A stretch of 47,170 nucleotides of DNA from Thermaceae bacterium (GCA_026985615.1 JALSQD010000031.1:1-47170); one strand, 5' to 3'. Shown: positions 32,260 through 40,592, counted from the stretch's first letter. Numbers and translations are program-made. Notes: a model not told the origin generated them from the sequence alone.

Positions 32260-33792
32260 CTACCTCGCGGTCGCCGCGGTCGCCATCTCGCCGGCGGCGG
32301 CGGCCAGGAGTTGCTCCTTGGTGACCGTCTCGCCCACGAACTCGCGGACGATGCGGCCCTTGGCCATCACCAAAACGCGCTCGCTCGCGGCCAGCACCGT
32401 CTCGGGCTCCGAGGAGATGAGCAGTACGCCCACGCCGGCCTCGCTGAGCTCGCGCAGGATTTTCATCACCTCTTCCTTGGCACCCACGTCCATGCCGCGC
32501 GTCGGCTCGCTGACCACGAAGACCTTGGGCGGCTCCACGAGCCAGCGGGAGATGGCCACCTTTTGCTGATTGCCGCCGCTCAGGAAGGCGACCTCCTTGA
32601 GCGGGTCGGGCGGGCGCACGCCGACGCGGCGCGTCACTTGGTCGGCGACCTCGATCTCCTTGCGCACGTTGGGTACGAAGCCGGAGATCTTGGCGAGCCA
32701 AGGCAGGGAGATGTTCTGGTAAATCGGTTTTTCCAAAAACAGCCCGGTGCGGCGGGAAGGGGGGACGTAGGCTACGCCGCGGTCGATGGCTCGACGCGGC
32801 CCATGGCCCAGCGGCGCGCCGCCAAGGCGGATGCGGCCCGAGCTGGGGCGAAGAAGGCCGTAGATGGCCTCGCCCAGCTCGAAGTGGCCCGAGCCGATGA
32901 GGCCGTAGATCCCGAGGATCTCGCCCGCGTGGAGCTGGAAGCTGACGTCCTCGAAGAGGCGGGGGCGGGTGAGGCCCTCGAGCTCCAGCACCGGACGGGC
33001 CCCTGCGTGGGCGTCCTGGACGGCGCGCCCGTGCAGGTAGGACTCCTCGATGAAGGCGGCCTTCTTGCCGAGCATGAGCTGCACGAGTTCTTCTTTGTTG
33101 GTCTGGTCGGCGTCGAGCGTGGCGATCTTCTGCCCGTCGCGCAACACGGTGACGCGGTCGGAAACCCAGGTGACCTCCTCGAGGAAGTGGGAGATGTAGA
33201 CCACTGACTTGCCGGAGGCGGCTAGCCCGCGGGTGAGCTCGAGCAGGTGCTGGGTCTCCATGGGGCTGAGGGCGCTCGTGGGCTCGTCCATGATGATCAG
33301 CTCGGCTCCCGAGGTTAGGGCGCGGGCGATCTCGGCCAGCTGGTGGACGCCCAGGGGGTAGCGCTCGAGCGGCTCGCGCACGTTGATGTGCCCGAAGCCG
33401 AGCTCTTCGAGGATGGCGGCGGCCTCGCGGAACATACGCCGCCAGTCCACCACCCCGCCCGCGAGCGGCTGCCGGCCCAGGAAGATGTTCTCGGCCACGG
33501 TGAGCTCGGGCATAACGCTGAGCTCCTGGTGGATCATGGCGATGCCGAGCCCAAGCGCGTGGCGTGGGTTCCTCAGCCGCACCGGCCGGCCCTTCCAGGC
33601 CATCTGCCCCTCGTAGTCGGGGATCACGCCTGCGAGGATCTTCATCATCGTGGACTTGCCCGCGCCGTTCTCGCCCACCAGCGCGTGCACCTCGCCCGGA
33701 CGCACGTCAAAGTCGATGCCCGAAAGCGCCTGGATGCCGCCGAAGCGCTTGGAAACGTCGTGGAGTTCAAGGAGTGGGGCGGTGGTTTCCAT
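32260..33792 (-). CDS. Sugar ABC transporter ATPase (RbsA type, two NBDs)
   Basis: A 510-residue tandem ATPase of the carbohydrate uptake-2 family. The first half has Walker A VGENGAGKST (39-48), a degenerate signature (YPLGVHQLAEIARAL) and Walker B IIMDEPTSALS. The second half, from about 255, has a degenerate Walker A (GLIGSGHFELGEAI) but a good signature (LSGGNQQKVAISRWL) and VVSEPTRGMDVG. This asymmetric pattern of consensus and degenerate sites is normal for RbsA-type proteins. The ATG is 44 bases downstream of the binding-protein stop, and a 26-base palindrome fills that gap. Confidence 0.94.
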   Translation of the reverse strand: METTAPLLELHDVSKRFGGIQALSGIDFDVRPGEVHALVGENGAGKSTMMKILAGVIPDYEGQMAWKGRPVRLRNPRHALGLGIAMIHQELSVMPELTVAENIFLGRQPLAGGVVDWRRMFREAAAILEELGFGHINVREPLERYPLGVHQLAEIARALTSGAELIIMDEPTSALSPMETQHLLELTRGLAASGKSVVYISHFLEEVTWVSDRVTVLRDGQKIATLDADQTNKEELVQLMLGKKAAFIEESYLHGRAVQDAHAGARPVLELEGLTRPRLFEDVSFQLHAGEILGIYGLIGSGHFELGEAIYGLLRPSSGRIRLGGAPLGHGPRRAIDRGVAYVPPSRRTGLFLEKPIYQNISLPWLAKISGFVPNVRKEIEVADQVTRRVGVRPPDPLKEVAFLSGGNQQKVAISRWLVEPPKVFVVSEPTRGMDVGAKEEVMKILRELSEAGVGVLLISSEPETVLAASERVLVMAKGRIVREFVGETVTKEQLLAAAAGEMATAATAR

Positions 33793-33803
33793 GTCGGGGA
33801 GGG

Positions 33804-33829
33804 GCCCCCGGCCCGGCCGGGCCGGGGGC
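33804..33829 (-). other. Perfect 26-base palindrome between binding protein and ATPase genes
   Basis: GCCCCCGGCCCGG is followed directly by its reverse complement, occupying most of the 44-base gap. In binding-protein operons such stem-loops commonly stabilise the upstream binding-protein message so that it exceeds the membrane subunits. Confidence 0.65.
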
Positions 33830-33836
33830 TAGGCGC

Positions 33837-34892
33837 TTAGGCCAGGTAGTGTTTTTCCTGCCAAAGGAGGCCAGGGCCGGCGCCGATGCCGTAGCCCTTG
33901 AGCAGCCAGGGCTTGTCGGTCTTCTCCTTGCTGGGCGGCAGGATGACGGGGCCGTCGGCGAGGATGAACTCGGGGATGTCCTTGCCGCTGACCTCCTTTT
34001 GCATGACCGCGTAGTAGCCGGCCACCAGCGCGCCCCAGTGGATGCGGGCCGCCGAGTTGCGGGCGGTGGCGTGCAGCTTGCCGTCGAGCACCGCCTGGAC
34101 CGCAGGAGGCATGCCGTCGATGCCGCCAAGGACGATCTCGTTCTCGCGGCCGGCGTTCTTGATGACGTGGTAGGCGGCGAGCGCCATGTCGTCGTTGTGG
34201 AAGAAGGCGGCGTCGATTTTCTTGTAGCGGTTGAGGAGGTTCTCCCACAGCTGCGCCACCTTGGCCACGTCCCAGTCGGCGGGCGACTCGTCGATCACCT
34301 TGATGTCGGGATAGCGCTTGACCACGTTCCAGAAGCCCTGGGCGCGGCCTTGGGCGCCGGTGTGGCCCAGCGAGCCCTGGGTCATGACGATGTTGCCCTT
34401 ACCGCCGATGGCGTCCACCAGGGCCTGGGTGACCTGCTCGGCCATCCAGACGTTGTCCGGAGCGATGAAGGTGTGCTGCTTGATCTTGCCCCAGGGGGCG
34501 AGCATGGTGTCCATGGCGATGACCGGGATGCCCTTGTCGATCATCTTCTGCACAGGCTCCACCAGCGAGCCGATGGAGAGTGACTGGATGGCGACGAAGT
34601 CCCAGTCCTTGGCGGCCATGGCGTCCACGGCGGCGCGCTGCTTGGCGACGTCGAGCTGGCCGTCATACCAGTGGATCTCCACGCCCAACCACTTGCCCCA
34701 CTGCTCGACGGTGTCCTTACCCTGAGCGCACCAGGTGGCCTGGAGGCCGGCGTTGGAGAAAGCGGCCTTTAGCGGCCGGTTGTTGCCCTCGGCGGCGCGG
34801 ACGGTCTGCATGAAGGCGGGGCCGGCGAAGATGCCCATCGAGGCGAGGGCGCTTTGGATCATAAATTTCCTGCGGCTAATTTCGTTTCCCAT
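33837..34892 (-). CDS. Periplasmic sugar-binding protein, Tat-exported
   Basis: A 351-residue substrate-binding protein of the ribose-binding (Peripla_BP_4) type. The N-terminus MGNEISRRKFMIQSALASMG carries a twin-arginine motif, with probable cleavage after TVRA near residue 33; there is no lipobox. So it should be folded before export by Tat, unusual for sugar-binding proteins. Family segments are FVAIQSLSIGSLVEPVQKMI, GIPVIAMDTM, FFHNDDMALAAYHVI and IVLGGIDGMPPAVQAVLDG. AGGAG precedes the ATG at 34892, and a GCACGCGTGC palindrome (34911-34920) lies in the short leader. As first structural gene after the RpiR regulator it defines the operon's substrate, inferred to be methylthioribose-like. 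Confidence 0.92.
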   Translation of the reverse strand: MGNEISRRKFMIQSALASMGIFAGPAFMQTVRAAEGNNRPLKAAFSNAGLQATWCAQGKDTVEQWGKWLGVEIHWYDGQLDVAKQRAAVDAMAAKDWDFVAIQSLSIGSLVEPVQKMIDKGIPVIAMDTMLAPWGKIKQHTFIAPDNVWMAEQVTQALVDAIGGKGNIVMTQGSLGHTGAQGRAQGFWNVVKRYPDIKVIDESPADWDVAKVAQLWENLLNRYKKIDAAFFHNDDMALAAYHVIKNAGRENEIVLGGIDGMPPAVQAVLDGKLHATARNSAARIHWGALVAGYYAVMQKEVSGKDIPEFILADGPVILPPSKEKTDKPWLLKGYGIGAGPGLLWQEKHYLA

Positions 34893-34991
34893 AAGAGGTA
34901 CTCCTGTGGCGCACGCGTGCGTGCGATGGTGGCGTTGGATCTTGGGCCAGGGACCGATGGGTTCGCGCAGCTCTCACCTCCTTTCCTGCGG

Positions 34992-35837
34992 TCATAGGGT
35001 TTTGCGGGACAGAGCCTCCCAGATGCGGCGTTCGTCGCTGTCGGCGGTCTCGAGCCGCCGCATGCTGAGCACGACGTAGATGGACTCGATGATGGCGATC
35101 TGGGCGATGCGCGACGAAGCCGCTTCGGGACGTAGCTCGTGGTAGCTGGAGTATAGCGCCACGTCGGCCTGCTGGGTGATGGGCGAGGAGAGCGAGCCGG
35201 TGATGGCCACGGTGGCGGCGCCGTGCTTCTTGGCCTCCTCCAGGGTGAGCACCGGGTCGATGGAGGCGCCGGTCTGGGAGATGCCCACGGCGACGTCGCC
35301 GGGGCCCAGGAGCGCGGCGTGCATGAGCTGGAGGTAGGAGTCGGTCTGGATCCAGACGGGCAGGCCCAGCCGGAAGAGGCGGTTGTACATCATCTGTGCG
35401 ATGGGCGCCGAGGTGCCGACGCCGATGATGAGGATGCGGTTCGCGCCGTCGAGAAGGTCTACCGTGCGCTCGAGCGCCTCGATGCTGAGGCTTTGCAGTG
35501 TCTCCAGCAGGGCGCGGTTGGCGGCGGCGAAGACCTTCTGGGCGATCGCCTTGGGGGGGTCGCTGGGCTCGACCGACTCGTGGATGAACTGGACCGGCGA
35601 GGCCAGGTCCTGGGTGAGCGCCACCTTGAAGTCGAGGTAGCCGCGGTAGCCGATGGCGCGGCAGAAGCGCAGCACCGAGGGGTCGCTGACGCCGGCCTGC
35701 TGCGCTAGCTTGGCCAGCGGCATGTGGATGACCTGCTCGGGGTGTTCGCGCACGTAGTTGGCCACCCGCCGTTCGGACGGCGAGAGCTTGTCGTAGAAGC
35801 TGTTGATTCGCGTGAGTACCCTGGCGTTCGTTCCCAT
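34992..35837 (-). CDS. RpiR family transcriptional regulator
   Basis: A 281-residue regulator with an N-terminal HTH_6 domain (1-77; LSPSERRVANYVREHPEQV, AQQAGVSDPSVLRFCRAIGY) and a C-terminal SIS sugar-phosphate-binding domain (about 125-255; ILIIGVGTSAPIAQMMYNRL, VGISQTGASIDPVLTLEEAKK). Such proteins sense phosphorylated sugars, here plausibly a methylthioribose or ribulose phosphate. The ATG at 35837 was chosen since the longer open frame upstream crosses the operator and has no family similarity. It heads the operon; a 99-base gap separates it from the binding-protein gene. Confidence 0.92.
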   Translation of the reverse strand: MGTNARVLTRINSFYDKLSPSERRVANYVREHPEQVIHMPLAKLAQQAGVSDPSVLRFCRAIGYRGYLDFKVALTQDLASPVQFIHESVEPSDPPKAIAQKVFAAANRALLETLQSLSIEALERTVDLLDGANRILIIGVGTSAPIAQMMYNRLFRLGLPVWIQTDSYLQLMHAALLGPGDVAVGISQTGASIDPVLTLEEAKKHGAATVAITGSLSSPITQQADVALYSSYHELRPEAASSRIAQIAIIESIYVVLSMRRLETADSDERRIWEALSRKTL

Positions 35838-35839
35838 GT

Positions 35840-35866
35840 GTAGTCTCACTACTTGTGAGTTGTAGT
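35840..35866 (-). promoter_or_regulatory. Candidate RpiR operator
   Basis: Two overlapping inverted repeats share the ACTAC/GTAGT arm: GTAGT-CTC-ACTAC (35840-35852) and ACTAC-TTGTGAGTT-GTAGT (35848-35866). They lie immediately upstream of the rpiR start in an otherwise GC-rich area. Autoregulation of the operon is inferred from position. Confidence 0.5.
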
Positions 35867-35906
35867 AAGTGTACCCCGCCCCCAGGCCGCTGTCAACGGG
35901 AGGGAT

Positions 35907-35912
35907 TAGGCT
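35907..35912 (+). promoter_or_regulatory. -10 box (TAGGCT), leaderless type, sfsA
   Basis: TAGGCT, then TGAGGG, then the GTG start at 35919. Confidence 0.5.
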
Positions 35913-35918
35913 TGAGGG

Positions 35919-36581
35919 GTGGAGTGGGACCGGCGTTTTCCCCCGACGCTGCCGGCGCGTCTGATCGCGCGCGAGAACCGCTTCGTGCTGCGGGCCGAGG
36001 CCGAGCGCGGCGAGGTGCGGCTGCACCTGCCCAATACCGGCCGGCTGGCGTGGCTGCGCCCCGGCACGCCGTTGCGCTGGCGGCCGCGCCCGGGCGGGCG
36101 CACCGAGGGGCGGGTACTGCTCGCGCGCGACGGGGCGACGTGGGTGCTGCTCGACTCCGCCGAAGCCGAGGCGGCCCTGCCGGCGCTGCTCGCGCGCTGG
36201 GGCTGGCGCCACCTGGCGGCGCAGCCGCGGGTGGAGGGCGGGCGGCTCGACGCGCTGGCGCGCGACGCGGCCGGCCGCGAGCGACTGCTGGAGATGAAGT
36301 CGGTGACCCACGTGACGGAGGGCACCGCCTGTTTCCCCGACGCCCCCTCGGCCCGCGCGAAGAAGCACCTGGGCTGGCTGGTCGCGCGTGAGGGGGCGCT
36401 GGTCTTTGCGGTGTTGCGGGCCGACGCCGAGCGCTTCGCCCCCTGCCCGGTCGACCCCGAGTTCGCCAGCGCCCTCTGCGCGGCGCGGGAGGCGGGGCTG
36501 TGGATGCGGGCGGTGCGGGCGCGCGTGGCGTCCGAGGGGCTCGTGTGGGACGCCGAGCTGCCCCTATACTGTGGAGCGTGA
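35919..36581 (+). CDS. sfsA: SfsA family protein
   Basis: A 220-residue SfsA homologue. SfsA was named for stimulation of maltose fermentation in E. coli and contains a PD-(D/E)XK nuclease-like fold with nucleic-acid binding. Visible signatures are the N-terminal ARLIARENRFVLRAE, HLPNTGRLAWLRPG, GGRLDALARD and LLEMKSVTHVTEGTACFPDAP, followed by RAKKHLGWLV. The Glu-Met-Lys is the nuclease motif. Start GTG is set by the leaderless -10 box. hisZ begins 14 bases beyond the stop and its -10 box lies inside the end of this gene. Confidence 0.9.
   Translation: MEWDRRFPPTLPARLIARENRFVLRAEAERGEVRLHLPNTGRLAWLRPGTPLRWRPRPGGRTEGRVLLARDGATWVLLDSAEAEAALPALLARWGWRHLAAQPRVEGGRLDALARDAAGRERLLEMKSVTHVTEGTACFPDAPSARAKKHLGWLVAREGALVFAVLRADAERFAPCPVDPEFASALCAAREAGLWMRAVRARVASEGLVWDAELPLYCGA
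36565..36570 (+). promoter_or_regulatory. -10 box (TATACT) of hisZ-hisG
   Basis: TATACT lies inside the 3' end of sfsA, 25 bases before the GTG of hisZ, which has its own GAGGAGG. No clear -35 box. Confidence 0.4.
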
Positions 36582-36594
36582 CGAGGAGGGCCCC

Positions 36595-37695
36595 GTGATC
36601 CCCGAAGGAACCCGTTACTACCTGCCGCCCGAGGCGGCGGCGCGGCAGGCGCTGGTGACCCGCTGGCGCGAGCTCTTCGCCGGCTGGGGCTACGCGCCGG
36701 TCGAGCTGCCGGTGCTCGAGGTCTTCGACCCCGAGCACCCGCTCGCCGAGCGCGCCTTCAAGCTGGTGGACAAGAGTGGGCGGGTGCTGGCGTTGCGCGC
36801 CGAGTTCACCACCGCGCTGGTGCGGATGGCGCGCACCCAGGCGCTGGGGCCGGGACCGCACCGCTTCCAGTACGCCGGCAGGCTGTGGCTGCGCGACAGC
36901 GAGGTGAGCCTGGGGCGGCTGCGCGAGTTCGAGCAGGTGGGGGTCGAGGTCTTCGGGGCCTCCACCCCGCGGGTGGACGCCGAGCTGCTGGCGCTGGCGC
37001 ACGAGGCGTTGGCGGCGGCGGGGCTCGAGGGGGCGCGCATCGAGGTGGGGATGCCCGCCTTCGTGGCCGACCTGCTCGAGGCGACCGGGCTCGACGCCGA
37101 ACGGCTGGCGCGGCTGCACGCTGCGATCGACCGCAAGAACACCCCCGAGCTCGCCGAGCGGCTCGAGCGCTACGGCGTGCGCGGGGCGCTGGCGGACGCG
37201 CTTTTGGCCCTGCCCGACCTCTTCGGCGGGCGCGAGGTGCCGGCGGCCGCGCGGCGCCACGCCATCAGCGAGCGGGCGCAGCGCGACCTCGACTGGCTCG
37301 AGGAAGTGCTGGCACTCTTGCCTGCAGGGCTGGAGCCGCTCTTCGACCTGGGCATGGCCCGGGCCTACGACTACTACACCGGCATCCACTTCCGCGCCTA
37401 CACCCCCGACTTCGGCCTGCCCTTGCTTGGCGGGGGGCGTTACGACGGGGCCGGGGTGGCCGAGGCGGCGGGCTTCGCACTGGGGCTCGAGCGCGTGCTC
37501 GAGGCCGCGGGCCGGCCGGCGCGGGCGGCGGCGCCCGACGCGCTGGCCCTCGACGCCGAGACGGCGCGGCGGCTGCGCGCCGAGGGGCTGGTGGTGGAGC
37601 TCGCCTGGACCGATGACCTGGACGAACTTCGGGCCTACGCCCGCGCGCGCGGCATCGGCCGCCTGGTGGGGCCCGAGGGGGAGGTGGCCCCGTGA
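36595..37695 (+). CDS. hisZ: ATP phosphoribosyltransferase regulatory subunit HisZ
   Basis: A 366-residue HisRS-like protein that has lost synthetase function and activates short-form HisG, conferring histidine feedback control. Class II synthetase remnants are LPPEAAARQALVTRWRELFAGWGY, the motif-2-like ALRAEFTTALVRMAR...RFQYAGRLWLRD, and GMARAYDYYTGIHFRAYTPD with LLGGGRYDG. GTG at 36595 follows GAGGAGG by five bases. It overlaps hisG by 4 bases (GTGA), consistent with a fixed-ratio complex. No other his genes are in the window. Confidence 0.92.
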   Translation: MIPEGTRYYLPPEAAARQALVTRWRELFAGWGYAPVELPVLEVFDPEHPLAERAFKLVDKSGRVLALRAEFTTALVRMARTQALGPGPHRFQYAGRLWLRDSEVSLGRLREFEQVGVEVFGASTPRVDAELLALAHEALAAAGLEGARIEVGMPAFVADLLEATGLDAERLARLHAAIDRKNTPELAERLERYGVRGALADALLALPDLFGGREVPAAARRHAISERAQRDLDWLEEVLALLPAGLEPLFDLGMARAYDYYTGIHFRAYTPDFGLPLLGGGRYDGAGVAEAAGFALGLERVLEAAGRPARAAAPDALALDAETARRLRAEGLVVELAWTDDLDELRAYARARGIGRLVGPEGEVAP

Positions 37696-38324
37696 GCTTC
37701 GAGCGCGCCGGGCTGGTGATCGCCCTGCCTAAGGGGCGGATGATGGACGATGCCTACGCCGCCTTCGCGCGCGCGGGCTTCGAGCTGCCGGCGGCGCGGG
37801 GCGAGCGCGACCTGTGGCACGGCGACGGGGAGCGGGCGGTGCTCGAGCTGCGCGGAGCGGACGTGCCCACCTACGTGGACCTCGGCATCGCCGATGTGGG
37901 CGTGGTGGGGCGTGACGTGCTGCTGGAGTCGGGGCGCGACCTCTACGAGCCGGTGGACCTGGGCTTCGGCGCCTGCCGGCTCTCGCTCATCCGCCGCCCG
38001 GACGACGACCGTCCCATCCGCCGCATCGCGAGCAAGTACCCCAGCTTCACCCAGGCCTGGTTGCGCGAGCGCGGCTTGGTGGCCGACGTGGTCAAGCTGC
38101 ACGGCAACGTCGAGCTGGCCGCTTTGGTGGGGCTGGCCGACGCGGTGGTGGACGTGGTGCAGACTGGCCGCACCCTCAAGGCCGCGGGGCTCGTTGAGGT
38201 GGAGGTGCTCGCGCGCTCGAGCGCCCGCCTGATCGTCAACAAGAGCGCCCTCAAGCTCAAGCGGGCACTCCTGTGGCCGCTGATCGAGCGCCTCAGGGCA
38301 GCGGCGCGAACGACCAGCGGCTGA
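37692..38324 (+). CDS. hisG: ATP phosphoribosyltransferase, short-form HisG
   Basis: A 210-residue catalytic subunit of the first histidine-pathway enzyme, joining ATP and PRPP. It opens VIALPKGRMMDDA and has DVPTYVDLGIADVGVVGRDVLLE and the PRPP loop region DAVVDVVQTGRTLKAAGL. It lacks the C-terminal regulatory domain of the long form, which HisZ replaces. Its 3' end overlaps the converging lipoprotein gene by 32 bases. Confidence 0.96.
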   Translation: MSFERAGLVIALPKGRMMDDAYAAFARAGFELPAARGERDLWHGDGERAVLELRGADVPTYVDLGIADVGVVGRDVLLESGRDLYEPVDLGFGACRLSLIRRPDDDRPIRRIASKYPSFTQAWLRERGLVADVVKLHGNVELAALVGLADAVVDVVQTGRTLKAAGLVEVEVLARSSARLIVNKSALKLKRALLWPLIERLRAAARTTSG

Positions 38325-39033
38325 TCAGCATGCGCCGCCCGTAACGGCTGGCCTGGATGCCGAAACCGCCGTGCGAAAACGCCGGATCGCCGTCGGTGTA
38401 GTCGGCGAAGACCTCGCCGTCCACCGTCACCCGCACCCCGTCGCTCCGCGCCTCGGCCACCAGGGTGTGCCAGGCGTCGTCGGCGCGCGGGCCGCTGACG
38501 TCGCGCCGCGCGACCACCGTGCGCTCTTTGCCAATTTGCTTGTAAAGCGTGGCCGACGTTCCGTAGACCTCCAGCACGTAGGCGTGAGCGCCGTTGCCGC
38601 TGATGTTCAGGTAGACCCACCACTGGTCGTCCTTGGTGCGGAAGCTGACCTCGGCCCGGTAGTCCCGCCAGTCCTCCGCGCCGGTGGTCAAAGCGTGCAG
38701 CCCGCCGCCCCCGCCGCAGGGGTACTCGACTGCCGCGGCCTTCTCGCTGCGCCCCTCCGGCCCGACGGTTTCCACCACGAAGGCGTAGTCGAGCCGGCCG
38801 TCGCAGTCACCCCAGAGGCGGTAGCTTTCCGGGTTCGCCCGTGTCAGGATCGCGCCCACCGGGTAGCTCTCGAAGTCGTCGCTGAAGGGCAGCGCGTTCT
38901 GGGGCAGCACCTCGGCCGTCCCCCTCAGCCCCGCCTCGATCGCCTGGTCCACCGCCAGGTCAACGGGGTTGGGAACGCAGGCCGCGAGCAAACCCAAAAG
39001 CGCGAGCGCCAACAAGACCTGCAGACGCTTCAT
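38293..39033 (-). CDS. Lipoprotein with concanavalin-like (LamG/DUF1080-type) domain
   Basis: A 246-residue exported lipoprotein: signal peptide with lipobox LAAC (Cys19), then a beta-rich domain from about 48 (FSDDFESYPVGAI). The later segments DWRDYRAEVSFRTKDDQWWVYL, DDAWHTLVAEARSDGVRVTVDGEVFADYTD and GGFGIQASRYG follow the pattern of LamG/DUF1080 carbohydrate-binding-like folds. Ligand unknown. GGAGGAGG precedes the ATG. Converges on hisG with overlapping 3' ends. Confidence 0.8.
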   Translation of the reverse strand: MKRLQVLLALALLGLLAACVPNPVDLAVDQAIEAGLRGTAEVLPQNALPFSDDFESYPVGAILTRANPESYRLWGDCDGRLDYAFVVETVGPEGRSEKAAAVEYPCGGGGGLHALTTGAEDWRDYRAEVSFRTKDDQWWVYLNISGNGAHAYVLEVYGTSATLYKQIGKERTVVARRDVSGPRADDAWHTLVAEARSDGVRVTVDGEVFADYTDGDPAFSHGGFGIQASRYGRRMLISRWSFAPLP

Positions 39034-39108
39034 TGTTCACCTCCTCCTATATCCTCGCGCACGTCCCGGGGTGGCGGTTTGCCTCAGAGGATTTCGCAGC
39101 GCGGCTGG

Positions 39109-39114
39109 TACAAT
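39109..39114 (+). promoter_or_regulatory. -10 box (TACAAT), leaderless type, trmH
   Basis: TACAAT, then CGGGCC, then the GTG at 39121; no ribosome-binding site. Confidence 0.55.
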
Positions 39115-39120
39115 CGGGCC

Positions 39121-39765
39121 GTGACGCCGGAGCGCTACCGTCGCCTCAGGGCCGTATTGGACAAGCGCCAGCCCGACCTGACGGTGCTGATGGAGAACGT
39201 CCACAAGCCCCACAACTTCTCGGCCATCCTGCGCACCGCCGACGCGGTGGGCGTATTCGAGGCTCACGCGGTCAACCCCACCGGGGGTGTGCCCACCTTT
39301 CACGACACCTCGGGCGGCAGCGAGAAGTGGGTCTACCTGCGGGTGCACCCGAACATCGAGGAGGCCATCGCCCACCTCAAGGAGCGGGGCTTCATCGTCT
39401 ACGCCGCCAACCTTTCGGACCGCGCGCTGGACTACCGGGAGGTCGACTACACCCGCCCCTCGGCGGTGCTTCTGGGTGCGGAGAAGTGGGGGGTGAGCGC
39501 ACGCGCTGCCGAGCTCGCCGACGCCGACGTGATCATCCCCATGATGGGCATGGTGCAGAGCCTAAACGTCTCGGTGGCGGCGGCAGTGATCCTCTTCGAG
39601 GCCCAGCGCCAGCGGTTCGAGGCAGGGTTTTATGACCGCCCCCGGCTTGACCCCGAGACTTACCGGCGCACCCTCTTTGAGTGGGCCTACCCGCGAGAGG
39701 CTGAGGTCTACCGCCGCCAGGGCCTGCCTTACCCCGAGTTGGATGACGGGGGTGGCTTCGCATAG
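39121..39765 (+). CDS. trmH: tRNA (guanosine(18)-2'-O)-methyltransferase TrmH
   Basis: A 214-residue SPOUT methyltransferase that 2'-O-methylates G18 in the tRNA D-loop. It closely follows Thermus TrmH: LTVLMENVHKPHNFSAILRT with catalytic Arg in the conserved NxxxxxR, FGAEKWGVS-like LLGAEKWGVS, and the knot IPMMGMVQSLNVSVAAAVIL. It is slightly longer at the C-terminus than the about 194-residue Thermus enzyme. GTG start set by the leaderless -10 box. Confidence 0.95.
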   Translation: MTPERYRRLRAVLDKRQPDLTVLMENVHKPHNFSAILRTADAVGVFEAHAVNPTGGVPTFHDTSGGSEKWVYLRVHPNIEEAIAHLKERGFIVYAANLSDRALDYREVDYTRPSAVLLGAEKWGVSARAAELADADVIIPMMGMVQSLNVSVAAAVILFEAQRQRFEAGFYDRPRLDPETYRRTLFEWAYPREAEVYRRQGLPYPELDDGGGFA

Positions 39766-39796
39766 GCCCAGCCCCTGTTGCGCTGGCGGGTGCGCC

Positions 39797-40546
39797 CTAC
39801 GCCTGCTTTGTCGGCCGGGAGGCCGCCTCTATTTCCTTGACCAGGCCCAGGAGCTCGCGGTGGTCGTGGATACGGGCCGAGGGCTCGGGCTCGGCTTCAC
39901 CCGGGCGCGCGCTCCCAAAGAGGACCGCGTGCGGGTATCCGCTGCGGCGTGCACCCGCGATGTCGGCGCGGGGGTGATCTCCGACGTGTAGCGCCTGCGC
40001 AGGCTCAACGCCCATCGCCTCGAGCGCGGCGAGGAAGGCGCGCGGGTCGGGCTTGAAAACCTGCGTCTCATCGGAAAAGGAGAAGGCGGAAAAGTAGGGG
40101 AGCAGCCCCTCGCGATCGAGGTAGTGCCGCAGCATCGCCCCGCTGGAAACGCCGGTGTCGGAGACGATGGCGAGCTTGTAGTGGCGGGCCAGTTCGGGCA
40201 GGGCTTCGCGGGCACCGGGGCGAACCACCAGGTCGGCGTCGCGCCCGGTCGTGGCCAGCGACCGGGCGGTACGGCGTACGAGGTCGGGATCGTAGCGCAC
40301 GCCCAACAGCTTGAAGGCGTAGGCCACCCGGTCTTCGAGCGACATGAAGACCCCGGCGCGCCAGGCGTCGCCGTACTTGCGGCTGGCCTGGCTCCAGGCG
40401 TCGCGCACCTCGGCCTCGCCGGCGGGCACCCCCGCCTCGTCGCTGGCCGCCAGCAGGATCTCGTAACGCTCGGGCAGCACCTGTGCGGCGTAATCCGGTC
40501 CCTCGACCATCAAGGTTCCCCAGAAGTCAAAGGTAATCGCCTTCAT
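39797..40546 (-). CDS. HAD family hydrolase
   Basis: A 249-residue haloacid-dehalogenase-type hydrolase. Motif I is FDFWGTL with nucleophile Asp7; the second Asp of DxD is Trp, as in dehalogenase-like rather than typical phosphatase members. Motif II is IVSDTG, motif III Lys lies in VFKPDPRAF, and motif IV is VGDHPRADIAGARRSG. Helical cap about 15-105. Substrate unknown. The 155-base leader to purB carries a stem-loop. Confidence 0.88.
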   Translation of the reverse strand: MKAITFDFWGTLMVEGPDYAAQVLPERYEILLAASDEAGVPAGEAEVRDAWSQASRKYGDAWRAGVFMSLEDRVAYAFKLLGVRYDPDLVRRTARSLATTGRDADLVVRPGAREALPELARHYKLAIVSDTGVSSGAMLRHYLDREGLLPYFSAFSFSDETQVFKPDPRAFLAALEAMGVEPAQALHVGDHPRADIAGARRSGYPHAVLFGSARPGEAEPEPSARIHDHRELLGLVKEIEAASRPTKQA

Positions 40547-40569
40547 GCCTTACCTCGCTCCTTCGCTGC

Positions 40570-40592
40570 GCGGAGTGCTTGGGCACTTCCGC
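40570..40592 (-). other. Stem-loop in the leader of the HAD gene
   Basis: GCGGAGTGC (40570-40578) pairs with GCACTTCCGC (40583-40592) around TTGG with one bulge, about 25 bases upstream of the HAD start. No known riboswitch is recognisable in the 155-base gap between purB and this gene. Confidence 0.35.
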
